Origin: Varroa destructor
Lineage: Eukaryota; Arthropoda; Arachnida; Mesostigmata; Varroidae
Length of the DNA stretch: 64,000 nt
Reading direction: 5' to 3'
NCBI RefSeq assembly: GCF_002443255.2
Contig: NW_019211454.1
Span: 28,039,565 to 28,103,564 of the forward strand
Positions within the stretch are counted from its first letter, which is position 1, and every line of letters starts with the position of its first letter. Below the pieces are notes generated by a model. The model saw only the letters and a program-made list of their open reading frames with translations, made no database searches and was not told the DNA's origin. This document shows, piece after piece, positions 23,291 to 36,600 of this stretch. The position numbers and the translations under genes were made by a program.

Positions 23291-25579
23291 TTATGAATAT
23301 TCGAATTTACCCATGTTCTACCCGATTCTCATCGATATTATCAAAGAGCGGATTTCTTTAAACATACCCGTTAAATGGAGGGAACTAATCTACGACTTTG
23401 TTTCTGGATTTCTAATGACGTCAAGAAAAAATTCTCCTCAAGTTACTCTGTCGTAAATTACTGTAGACACTGTCCTAATTCGTGAAAAACGCCATAGCAT
23501 TATTGATGCATCATCACGCGTCCTTACAGTAGCAGATTTATAAGTCATCATAAGTTGTAAGTTGTGCAAAGATCCATTTAGTGTAGGATAGGTCTGTGGA
23601 AAGAGTTGGCCAGCACTTTTCGTCTTTCAGGTTCTGTCAGCGAAAGGACCAGTCGGCTGTCACCCCGTCAACGTCGCTCTAAAACAACTACATGACTATC
23701 ATGCTATCAAACTGAGGTTCATCTTAGCAGCAGCTGTATTGATCAAGCTAGAAAATATAGAACGGATAAAATAATAAATAAATATTAAGGATAAAAGAAA
23801 ATCAGAGGAAGTAGAGCACACATGCAACATAATATAGCAAACAAAAAAAAAGCAGGCGAGCAAAGGATACGTTGCATGTATAACAGACCTTCTTATGTTC
23901 TGAATATTGCAATATTTAACGCGTGTTTGCGAAGATTTACATTGTCGTAACGAATCATCCGCACACGCATATTTTCCATAAATTTATACAAAAAAAAAAT
24001 GCGTATTTAAAAATATAAGATGGATCAATAAATACTAATTACCGAAGTTTAAATAGCATGGCTAGAAAAAGCTGGACAGATAGATAACTCATACATAAAT
24101 CAACAAAAATAGCTTTTCAACGAATTTTAATCATTAATTGTATAAAAACTTAATAAATTCGATCAAATGAGAAATATATGTTTTTTGTTTTTACATGTTT
24201 TCTTGACGGCAAACAAGCAACACACTCCTAATCTAGGCTGTTAACTTTATCGAATAAATGACCAAAAAACTGTCCATAGCACTACAAAGCAAACCTAGGA
24301 CTCTCTGCCGGTTTCAGACCGTCCATTTGTAACAAACACTCAGTCCTGGTCAAAGGATCCCTAAGCTTCCGAAGCCAGATAGTTCTGAGCCGAATGTCTG
24401 TATCAGTTGCCCGCCAAAACGTGCAAAACATGTACCTAGTGTGGCTGTCATCAGCTGTAGGATCCTAATATTTAAGAAAAACAAGTTTGTTGTACCAACT
24501 TCACCGGTGCCAATTTAATGACCTATTTGGCGCAGACGAATTGCTTTAGATGCTCTATATACATATAAAAGAAGTACAGAGATTTATTTTCCAAAAAAAG
24601 GTGTACTGCACCCATTTCCTACGGACAACGATAGCAATTCGTGTCAGACCCAGCAGTCGCGGTACTTATTTCAGGATTATTAAATGCGTTCATTGTGAGT
24701 TTTAGCGGATAGTTGTTGGTGCTTGGAATTAGTTGTTTGTAAATTTTAACGAGAATCGAAGTGCGCGGGTTGATGTTTCTCTAAAGTTTGAACTTTTAGT
24801 GCTGGAACAATAATCATTTTATGATGAGAAGTTCTGTTTAATGTTTCTGCTAAATTTATCTAATGCAACTAATCGTTCGTTCGTTGGTTTGTTTCATAAT
24901 TTTTATGTAGCAGTGGGGTACACGGAACAAATGCCACATGGACACAGCTTGTATAAGGACCATCAAAGAAACCAATGACGTAGTCTCAAAAATCGGCAAA
25001 AGTCAGGCATGCTAATTATACACGCTATATACAGATCTGGACCTCATCCATAGTGAGATGATATATCTCAAACGAATTATTCAGCCTAACTTCTAGAAGC
25101 AATAGTTTAAAAGCGAGAGAATGTTTTTTCTAGGATTATACCTCGATCGAGATGCTTCTATTGCATTATACGTTTTGTAACTCCTATTTTAAGCATATTA
25201 ATAGCTAAAACAACAGCTACAAATCAAATATATAAATACTTTGATGTTTTTTTCACTGATGATAAACTTTAGATCTGGTGTACCAGCCAAATATGTGCTT
25301 GTTAGAAACTAAATATGTGCTAATGAACGTCCGCACTCAAAAGTTTAACGAAGCACTTATGAGGAGTTTGTGAAGAAAGAACTAAACTCGATTAATTATC
25401 GATGAAATATACGAGATCGTCGAAGTTCAATCATGCTCTCATAGCAAGCAGAGTAATCATACTTCAGTATGATCATGCATAATGTCTATTTCTAACTGAC
25501 GATACGTTAGTTTCCTGGAAATAGGTAGAGTTCGATTTTTCTGAGTATTCGTTTTTTTCTGTTTGTACGCTTGTAGCCA

Positions 25580-27667
25580 ATGTATCGCGTGTGTGCTTCC
25601 GTGTGTCGATCGCCGGGCCGCTTATATTTAATTGACGCTCGGAGTGGTCTCCATCAAAACGTAAAAGCCTCTGTCCAAGGGATGACATCACAAAAGAAAC
25701 TTTACGGCCGATCCCATGACGATCATCATGACCTCACTACCTCGGTTGGTCATCTACATTCTACTTTTTTCAGTTATTTCTCGTTAATGATTGAACATAT
25801 TTTAAATCTTTGAATGCTTACTAGTTATTCGTCTTTTTATAAAGGGTCGTCAGCGAAGATTGTCAGCAGGAAGTTTAAAGAAAACGAAGTGTTTTTTCGT
25901 AAGAACTCTGCAGTTTGTGCCTCGTTTGTTGGGCGTTACTATTTCAAACTCTAATGTCATATTTTATGGCAGTTAACCATCTTTAACACTACTGCTACCA
26001 TATTGCTCCTAACGAAAGGCCGACCGTCCTCATTACCTACAAGATTAGAGACCCCTCCCTTAATTAAATCTTAACCTAAATTTTTAATTGATACATTTGG
26101 TCACGATTCTTGGGTGCGGCTGTTTAAATATACCACCTGCTGTCTTCTACTTGTAACGCGCCGTTGGTTTTCAGGCTGGCAGGAACCTTCAGTGATCGAC
26201 ATAAGCATACTCAATATTATTTCCTAGGTTCCCAAGAATGCTAAAGCAAATTTGGCAGCCGTTATCGACTCATTCGAGGGCTAATGCTTTTAATTGATCA
26301 TTCTACTTTTCTGGAATCAAAGTTGAGCAATTAGCTGCCTTTATATTCACCTGTACCGCGCGTATGAGCTATCGTTATTTGAAAAGTAACCGACATCTTC
26401 CGTGTAAATATTATATTTCGTTTTAAAGACGCAGTCGTGCTTCGGTTAGTAGATAATAGCGTCGACGGTTTGGCCCTTTAAGCAGACATTTGAAATAGCG
26501 GTGCCATCTTTACATTAAGCTTGCAATAACTACATCAATAATTTAACATAAGCACAACTACCAGGTACGATTGGTTTACTTGTTTACGTACTGATCTCGC
26601 GTATGCCTTTGTTTTTCTTCTAGGTTTTCCAATATAGCATAGTGATTATCTGTTGCGCCAATACGCATGAAGTAGTTTTAGTTAGTTACTGCAAGTATAG
26701 ACCTCCTCGAAGTACTCGTTTTACAAGCTTTGCAAAAGTGAGCTGTGTTTTCATATGTGATATTTTGTATCTATGCAAAGGAAGCGCATCAGACTAATAC
26801 ACTGAGAGAATTCGGACTTAGTAAATCGACGCGTCCTACTGAAAGTACAGTCGTCGCTTCACTACAGCTCGCTGGGGTTACAGTTCGAGAGTTACATAAT
26901 GGTATGTTTTGTAAGGAGGACTATTGAAAATTAAACACAATTCGAGCTAAAACATGGTTTTGATAACAGACACGGATGCTGTTGAAAGCATGTGCATGGG
27001 ACATAATGTATTACAATTGAATATCCTTTGCGGAATCATATTTTCTATGTTGCGACTACGACATTTAAACAGGCTTAATAATTATAAGCTGGAAGACACG
27101 CTTGCTGTTGAGTTTCAGACATTATTGACAATGGAACTACAGCCTCAGTCAACGCTTCGTCGGCTAAGGTATTTCCTCTTCGGCATTATCAGAACATAGC
27201 AGATATTCAAACAAGAGTATGGCATTGAATTGGATGAACCGATGAAGGCAGGAACTTGTTCTTGATTGTATAGCTGGCATATGTACATAAACATTAGCAC
27301 CCAATGGCGACGTTCACTGCCTGATATATCTACCCAACAGCATTTTATTATATAATTAGTTCGAGCTTAAAAAGAGGCATCAAATGTCAGATCCTTTTAT
27401 ATAAATAATTACAATTGTTCTAGAATTAGAATTCTGTAGACGTCAAATAATTTAAAGCCTCGTTTAAAAGGGCGTATGTTTTATAGTAGAAGATATAATA
27501 CTAAACAAAGATAAAGATGTTTTAGAAGGTTTTGGCTGAACTTTTAGGTGAGAATAGACCCAGCGACTAAACTTGATAGCAAGGTAAATCATACTTTGAA
27601 AGAAGGACGAAGACCCATAAGCGGCGCTGCAGTCCGCCGCTCTCGGATATTACAAGATCAGGAAACG
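25580..27667 (+). CDS. POLRMT: Copy A N-terminal exons 1-4 (diverged, uncertain)
   Basis: Exon 1 starts MYR and shares the start context G(C)CAATGTA(T)CGC with copy B. Its basic N-terminus, without acidic residues near the start, suits a mitochondrial presequence. Exon 2 has the same length as in copy B (121 bases) and shares the HQT..L..FGLS pattern. Exon 4 also has the same length (120 bases). Copy B's last 35 codons of exon 1 have no visible counterpart in A. Exon 3 aligns at GGAACTAC but then loses frame, so A must splice out early: the AAG/GTATTT donor at 27168 is the best choice, and AGA/GTATGG at 27216 the alternative. Both keep phase 0. Confidence 0.6.
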
Positions 27668-30600
27668 GTGAGATTTAATGTATTGTCAATGATCAGTTGC
27701 CATTGGCTGGCGTGTATCTAGAATTTCAAAAATTATTCTAGCGCGCATAAACCAGAGGATTGTATTTCTAAGTTCCGTAATTGAAGTTTGAAATTTGGAT
27801 GACAAATTGATGTCTTTTTAAAGGTAGATATGGTGATGCATCTTCTAAACGAAATTCATATTTCTACGATTCTACGAGTTTCAGGTGTTGATGGCACTGA
27901 AAAGCTTCATAGAGGTATCGGTACTTTGTGGCGAATTGACGCAGGCCATCATCGCATTGCGATACTATCAGAAGAAGCTCTCACTTAAGTTTGTAGATAC
28001 AAATACTGTAAACTGTAGATAAGGTTGTATTGCATAAGTACTATATTATTCCTAGATTCCACCTAAGTATTCCTGAAAAAAAAAGGCTACTTTATAAAGT
28101 AAACACAATAAACAGCATATTTTTTGTTGACGTGTACCCATTTTCATCAGGTCACACGTAGCTGTCAATATAATGGACAATTCCTTTAATAATAAGAAAT
28201 CTCTATAGAATAGATTTCTTATTCTTAAAAGAATTATGTATCAAATGATTAAGTTCTATGGTACATTCACAACACAAATGACTTTGCAATATCAATGATG
28301 AGTTTATGCACGTTTCTGTTGTACTTTTCAGATGTGGAAACGACATTATTAAATCGGTACCGACATGGATTTACAATTCACTTCTATGGGGATACATTAA
28401 CAAGCGAGACCTCCTTGGGGTACGTTGTTTTTCTTGGCAGTCTTCTGTAGAAGTGCCTGCTTTCATGTAGGTTACCTACGTGTTCGCTCGCTAATTACTT
28501 TGGTGGCGTGATTACACATTACATATTATATACTGCTATTGGTAAAAAGTTGAAGGGTAACAAAGAAGGTATACCAATAGGATTATTCTCGGCTATTTCG
28601 GCTTCCCCACACCCGAACGCGCCATCTGCAGGAGATCGTGATTATCACTGCAGCGTGCCAAAGGCTACCTGCCTAATTCTTCGTTTAAATCTTTGTTTGC
28701 TGTAACTCTCTCCATGACAGGTCATGATGGTGAAAAAGTTAATGGCAGAAAATCGTGTTGCGTTTGATGTGACAAACTGTTTCGATTTATTCGCGGTCAA
28801 GATAGACCGGGATCCAAAACTGTCTTCCAGGTTGATCAGCGCTATATTCGGAAACGAAATCACGTTTAAACAGCGATGTCAAGAGCTTGTGATTGACAAG
28901 GTATGTCTGAAGGATTGTAGAGCGTGACCCTCGATCAACGTTTTAAGGCCATGTTAACTTTGAAGTTTGTCTCGCACAGAGCTTTTCGCTACAAAACAAA
29001 ATTAAAGCTAGTCTGTTTTACCAGTTTGTGCATAAATTCATTTCAGATTCAGTCTGAAAATATCATGAGGATCATTCGGAAGGTAAAACCAGATTCCCGG
29101 GCACCAGTGCAAACTTATCTGGAGCAATACAAATGCGGTCCTCAGAAAGATCTGAAATCAAACAAGGTCTCTGAATCTAGTCCCGAACAAGATAAAATTA
29201 TACCATTGAACCTACTTTTTGAGGGAGCTGGAGAGCAATGGAGCCGCGAACTAAGAGGAATCGTTAAGGTAGAGCTGTTGACAAGTTTCTCTATAAACTT
29301 CACTGAAAATGAGTATCCCAATATGTTAATTTAGAAGGAACTCCAGTCAGATTCACAATATTCAAGAAGGTTATGGCATGGAACAACTATATACAGTTCT
29401 GGAAAGGACTTTCAAGTTCATGTTGTGAGATTGTCACTGCTCTTTAGGCACTTCAGGCCTTAGGCGCGGTATTAAAAAATCTATTCGTTGGAACTGTAGT
29501 ATTGTTATGTTCCATACATAGCTAGGAATTTAGTAGATGAATTAATGTAGCGACAATCAAAAATTTTTAGTTCTTTTTAAATCAGACAGACTTTCAGATC
29601 GTCATTTCATTACATTCATGCACACTGTGTTTATTCGGCATATTAGTTGATACTATTTTAATATTTTAGGTGAAGTCAATAACCGCAGTTAGGGAACCGA
29701 CGCCGTATGTGAAATTCCTGCGTCTGCAAGTACAGGCTCTTGAAAAAGAATGGGCCGACGATCTTCGTTTCTTTCTGAATAAAGAGTTGCGGAAGTTACA
29801 AAGCCATCAACAAGTTAATTCTGGGATGACTTTACACCCTTACCTAAGCGTACTCGACCTTAAGGTTAGCTTAAGACTTCACCTAATACTATCAGAATTA
29901 TGAACGTTCGCTCGCTTTTTCGATGTTCAGGCACACAAAAAAAATTCTTTTGAGAATTTCCATGAATAACTGTAATCAATTTGTTTCATTTTTATAACAT
30001 CGATGATAGGCAGTCGTCGCCCTATTGCTACACGAGATACGATCGATTGCCCTCTCAGCAGACACATGTAACCTCGCTATAAACCAGCGTTGCGAAATGT
30101 TTGGTCAACAAATAAATGACATGTAAGTGTCCTACCCAGTTTACAGCGACATAGGATAAATTTGTCGAAGCTTTGTGTTTTCTGAGGTGAAGGGAACCAA
30201 AATAAATTATCACTATCACATTCGTAGCATGCTAGAATGGCAGAGCCTCGCGGTGTACGTACAAAGGGTTACATGAGAGTAGGTAAATTATAAAGTCCAC
30301 CTTGTATAAGTCTGCATCACCTGCTTAATCCTTGCACTAAATTTCAAGACAGAGTAATGCCAGCTTTCACAATTATGATTAATGAAATAGTAGGAATCGT
30401 CTATTCTTCAGGGAAGGATTGCGTCAAAGATCGGACACGTTATGTTTACAAAACCTGCTAGTCATCGCTGTTTGTTTTTATTGCTCGATTGCTTATAGGT
30501 ATGCCACATGTGCGAAAACGAGGCTTGGGGTTACCCCTAAATTGAAGGCAATCTACAACGATTATCTGAAGGTAGAGAAACATATCAAAATCAATTTAAA

Positions 30601-33600
30601 ATGCCAGAAATAACTGATTGCGTGCTTTAGGATACACATAATAATGACGTTGCCTGCTACCATTCTGCTGGACCAAGCTTAGCCTATCTACATGCGATCT
30701 GTCTTTGAAATTGGGTCTTATACCTCGGAATATAAATGAGCAAAAGATAAGTCAACAATGCAGCTAACAAAACAACTCATATATTGTTATTATGCAAACG
30801 GTATGAATAAACTCTTTTCGGTGATTTCATTCATCATAATATTCAAACAGCGTTACGTAAGCGGCATTAGTCCGAATAATAGTCCGACAGAAACCTGGTC
30901 TTAAGCTTGAAGTGCTGTATCAGCTCTGAGAACTTTCCTAAAACAACAAAAACCTGCAAATATCACCTTTCTTCTGTTTAACACGAAATAAGTAAAATCA
31001 CGTATAAGGAAAACCGGATTAATAATAACATCTTATTATTTGAATTCTTAAATCTCGTTTTAGATCTATAATTTGCGGTCAACGCGTCCCGAACGTGAGC
31101 TTTGGGAAGATTTACTTACTCAGCATTCGTTGTGGGGCCCCACTCTCGAAGAGTTAAGTCCGGTTCCGTGGCCGAAGTCGGTTATTACTGGGGTGGGCCG
31201 TTTCCTTTACCAGGCAATCCGCAACCTTCAACTAGACATCGATATTTTAAAAAGTGATAACAGGTCAGGTGTACTGGTCAATGCTATTTATGTCGTGTTT
31301 AAAAAGAATGGCTCTTCTTTTTGTAAAAGAGAAGAATGGAAACCCCATCCTATGCTCGCCAAACTATACCGTGAAGCTCAGCTAGAAGATCTTCGTTTCG
31401 ACATCAAGGCAAGAATTTCGTAAATATGTGCATTTTTTCTCTATTCGTTCGTCATTTTGACATATCCTTGAAGCACTAAGAAATGGTGCCAAGGCCTGTC
31501 AAAAAAAGGGTAACTGATAGCTAGAGAAGGTTTTTGGCCCGATATTAAGTTGAAAACATTATACAAATATAGTTACGAATACTGTATTAAATTAAACTAA
31601 ATGTATGTCATACATACCTTGTTGAGCTATAAATACTTTGGCTGATAGCATAATGTATATAAAAAAATAAACTAGAATTTCTTTGGATTATAGTGGATAT
31701 ACTTCCTAGTATAGCAAATAGAGTTTTACTGGATTACACTATCATTGCCACCATTATCGCGGGACCTAATGCGAAATTAAAACCAGATAAAGCTATGCTC
31801 TCCTCCATGAAAGCGCGTCCAAACCGTTAAGATAATCTAAGGCAGTGGGCTTTCAGTTATTGTCGATATTGTTGCATATGACGGTTCGTCCTTACTGATA
31901 CCGTTGAAACGATATTCTCAGGCTCTCATTAGTTAATTATGCAATCTTATAAACGCAGTTTACTTTATTGCAGACAGTCCCAATGTTGAGTCCTCCGAAA
32001 CCGTGGCATAATCGAGAGGATTCGCCTTTCCTTGTGTCTCAAGTAACTATGATTCGAGCTCCCAACGAAAGAGCTTTTCAGAAAGACAAGTCGATACGCG
32101 GAGATTTCTATCTGGCGTTTGACGCACTCAATGCTCTCTCCAGATGCCCTTGGATCATCAATAAGCCCATATTGCAATTAATTACTAAGGTAACCCTTTT
32201 TTGTCGACAAGAAATGGTTAGCCTATATTTACTAATTGAATAATTCGGCTAGTACTGACCACAAGCAGATAGCTTATACACATTGGTTAATTTGTGAATG
32301 TGCGAATAATAGAAAGGTATTTAGAAAATAATGTACACTAATCGAATTACTTGTAATGGATTCTTTAAAGATATGTGTTATACAGAGTTTCCAAATACGT
32401 ACTTGTTATGCTTTAATTGATCAGACATCATTTCCCAAATCAAATTTTAAATAAAAGTAGAGGATTATGGTAATTTATTTTTTTAGGTGTTTTTGAACAA
32501 TGGTGATCCTAAATTGGGTATTCCACAACCATCAGGTGTCCTTCCGATATCACAGCCGCTCAACTCGGAACCAAAGAGTGAAGAGCATAAAGTACGTAAG
32601 ATTATGAAACAGGCGTCAATGAAATCGCTATCAACACTGATTGACTAATTTGATCATTAGCATATGCCTCGTAAGGGACGATGACGTATTAAATGTTCGA
32701 GTTTTTTCGCCTGGTATTGCCATTAAACATTACTTAAGATGCCTGACTGCTTCCACTACAAAATGAAGCCTATGTATACCGGTTTTCAAGCCTGAACCAA
32801 GTCTAATAGTGGACGAACAACTTATTACTGCACCATCACGGGGACAAGCCGACATTATCTGAACCTTTTTATTTCGATATTTGTGGTAGATAGTTTTACT
32901 GCTTCACCCCGTTGCTCCTTGTTCTAGGCTGAGCCGTTTTCTATCTCTCTGTCGAACCTTCTCGAAATTCATCGCACCATGGATGACACACGGTGGCGTA
33001 TAGGGTGCACATGTCTAAAAAATAGGATGAAGAATTGACCGTTCCCCCACACTATATATTATGTATTTTAGAAAAATACACTAAATATTTCAGCCCCCTA
33101 TTAATCGGCTGACGAGATGGCATCCAAAAAAAGAGAACGCCATTCCCAGACGTAGGGGCACCTGGCCCCAGTAGGGCTCTCTAGTTGGTTTATCGGGTAG
33201 CGGCATCATTATTGGCGTCCTTCGTCTCCTTGCCATTAGAGGCTTCCTTAATTTTAACAGACTTGATGAGACTGACGAAAACGGTGACGGCGTATGTTGC
33301 GTACGGCGAAACGACCAAGAGGAGGGAAGGCCTCGACACACATAGTGTCTGGGGGCTCGAGGTCGATCATAGCGGCATCACTCAACTTAATAAACTCCAC
33401 AGTATCCTAGAGCTTCATCTTATTTTGTCCAGTGGGACCATGAAACGCCCCAAGTCATTTCGCAAGAAAATCTAAATTTATGGAAGAAATTATGATATGT
33501 AACCCAGATAATACAGATATGTAACCAGATCACTGTATGAGAAGTACTGCCTCGGTTGAAAAAATGAAGACCTGTGTACGTAAAGGAAAACTTTTGTCTC

Positions 33601-36600
33601 GCTCTGAAAATAAGATGATTCTGAAAAAAAGAACAGATTGTAATAAGCTGAATAATAAATATTTCAATTAATTATTCTTGATAGATTTTCAGGTGTAAAG
33701 TAGAATTAGTAGAAAATTTCTATGGTTGCACAGGTTTGAGAATATTTGTACAAAGCTAAGATCCTGGCCTTTTCTTTGGATAAATCTTAACTTTTTGAGT
33801 CTCAAATGAGTCTCAATACCTTAAGACGGGATAATAACGTAACATTTCTTCGCACAATCGAGTCTTAAGCAGGACTCAAAAGATAGTTAATATATATATA
33901 TATATTAACTAGGTTGTTTGTGGACATCATAATAAGTACTCGACCGTTAAGTATAACGTACCCTTGGTACTAACGACAAGGTGATAATGCATGTTTTTGA
34001 AGGTATCCAGTATTTGCAATCGATAAAGGCCACTGCAGCAAAAGCTGTTCTCGCTTAAAAATTAAAAAAAAAATTCTTATTATTGTTGCCTCCTACTTTC
34101 AATCATAAAATAAAATGTTGTCAGAGAAAAAAGTAGATCAATTTCGTAATGTCTACATGCGTGTCCTCACTTTCGTTATCGAGGCTGTATTTCTTGTACA
34201 ATCGCATATTTTGCATAAAAATATTATCTGGCAGATTTTTTTTGGGGACCTATAGGTGTTGAATAAATATAGGCATCTATTGGCCCTTTAAAAAAAATAT
34301 TTACGTTCACTGAATTCTGTCGGGGCTTCAAAAGGTCGACCTCAACTTTTAAAACATATAATTTATTGTGGAATTATATAAATATAGATACGCGCTTGTT
34401 TATTTTCTTATTCCAGGCCACGAAAGAGCTCGCAACTTACCACCGGAAATGTGCGGAAGCGTACTCGCTATGGTGTGACATGCTTTACAAATTGTCGATT
34501 GCTAACCATTTCAAAGATACTACCTTCTGGTTTCCGTACAATTTAGATTTCAGGTGATACTATCCTGCACGAAGTTACGATGAATGAACTTAACATTTAG
34601 ATGAACAATACCGTTAAGAATCTAATGCAATTCGAGCTATTTTTAGTTTGATGACTCTGTTGTTAAAGTTACTATGTTGAGGTCCTTGCGAAAGTATTAT
34701 TTTACGTGATACTGGAATTAAGATCAGATTGGGTAAACACTGACATATAGAGTGTCGGGCACGACGTTGAGGTTGGAAAAAACTGAGATGAATCATACGG
34801 AATGGCGGAAAAGTGCAATGGACAACAAACAGTAAACATTTCTCACGATGGTCAACTGCGGAAGTTATGATTTGGTATTAAAATAGAGTTGATCTTATGC
34901 GTGGCGATTTCAACAGAGGTCGAGCGTATCCATGCTCATCGTACTTCAATCACATTGGCAATGACGTAATGCGTGGATGCTTGATGTTTGCTGAGGGAAA
35001 ACCTCTTGGACCGAATGGATTAAATTGGCTCAAGTTGCATCTGATTAACCTGACTGGATTTTTGAAGGATCGGTCAATTTCTAAGAAACTCAAGCACGTA
35101 AATGAAATTATAGATGATATATTGGACTCAGCTGATTATCCGTTTACCGGCAAAAGGTATGTACCTAGTTGAGTTCTTAATGGAACTTCTGTAAGATCCA
35201 ATGCAGTATACAAACCGGTTAAAAAGACAGGGCTTGGTATCTCCTGAGGCAAAAAACTATTTTTCTTGAAAGTATCATAGGATTGTAAGCACTAGTTGTA
35301 CATTGCTTTTTCCAATGTGTATTGTTTCAAAGGTGGTGGCAAACTTCAGACGAACCGTGGCAAACGTTAGCTGCCTGCAAAGAAGTGGCCAACGCTCTAC
35401 GCTGCGACAAAGGCCCCTCTGAGTACGTATGCCACTTTCCCGTTCATCAGGATGGCAGTTGTAATGGTCTACAGCATTACGCCGCTCTGGGAAGGGATCT
35501 TCAAGGCGCAGAGCAGGTTAGTGTAGAATGTATATGCAACAGAGCAACATCTGAACATATCAATGTGAGGCAAGTTCCAGTCTATGACAAGCCTCGGATA
35601 ACTGAACCTCTTCTCCTAGGTGAATCTCAGGCCTATGGATCTTCCTCAGGATGTATACAGCGGAATTGCTGAGGTTGTTGAACAGGAAAGAATGCGTGAT
35701 GCTGAGGACGGAGTGTTTATAGCTCGGATTCTTGAGGGGTACATCAAAAGAAAGGTACAGATAGGTTATAAGTCATATGTGTTCGACCTGGCACAGCTGG
35801 ATTACATTTATGGCTTCATACCCATCACTTTACACCTTGTGAAATGCTAAGAGTATTTTTCTAGTCACATTAGCACGATTTGATAGGTGGTTAAACAAAC
35901 GGTGATGACTGTTGTATACGGCGTAACTCGGTATGGTTCTGAACAACAAATACTGCGACAGCTGCAAGACCTGGCTGATTTCCCACAGCAATACGTCCAT
36001 GCTGCAGCTTCATATCTTGCCCAAAAAGTTCTTTTCAGGTTTGTATCTGTTTTTTAATATTAAAGGGTCCTCCGATGAAAAAATTAACTAATGCGCCGGA
36101 TCTACGTAGGTATGCACGTTTGTATTATGTAACATTAATCATCTGTGGATGGTATAGGTTAGCAGACGCCCACTGATAATAATTTTTTGTTAAATGTAGG
36201 ATTATTTGTGCTCGATAGTTTTTCTTTTTCCATAACTTTTTGCTATATTTTCCTTCACTATAAAATAGTCTTCGTGAAAAGTTCACTGCGACTAGACAAA
36301 TCCAGGACTGGTTAGCTAACTGTGCGAAGTTAGTGGGCAAAATCAGAGGCCAGCCGATCGACTGGATAACACCTCTCGGACTGCCCGTTGTACAGCCCTA
36401 TTTTCTACCTGTCAAGAAAAGGTACGTATTTCCCATAGTTGTAAGACTGATTATGGTCTCTGAAAACTGGAACAAACCCTCCAAATCATGTATAACAGCT
36501 TCGAACGCGCTGCTTATAATTTTTGACGCAACTTGTTACTGTTAATGAACTATGTTTTTTGTACGCCACAGTGCTAAAAAAATATTCTTGATAGGCAAAA

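Larger units (their letters stand above)
18701..25579. other. Intergenic region between the BET gene and POLRMT copy A
   Basis: AT-rich DNA without a recognised gene. It contains copies of dispersed repeats (near 19.06-19.44 kb and 24.64-24.93 kb, sharing a 17-base core AATGCGTTCATTGTGAG), a possible SINE remnant near 21.2 kb, a hairpin at 23235-23290, and an unexplained open frame at 20650-20946. Open frames on the minus strand at 21758-22217 look degenerate and were not identified. Confidence 0.5.
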
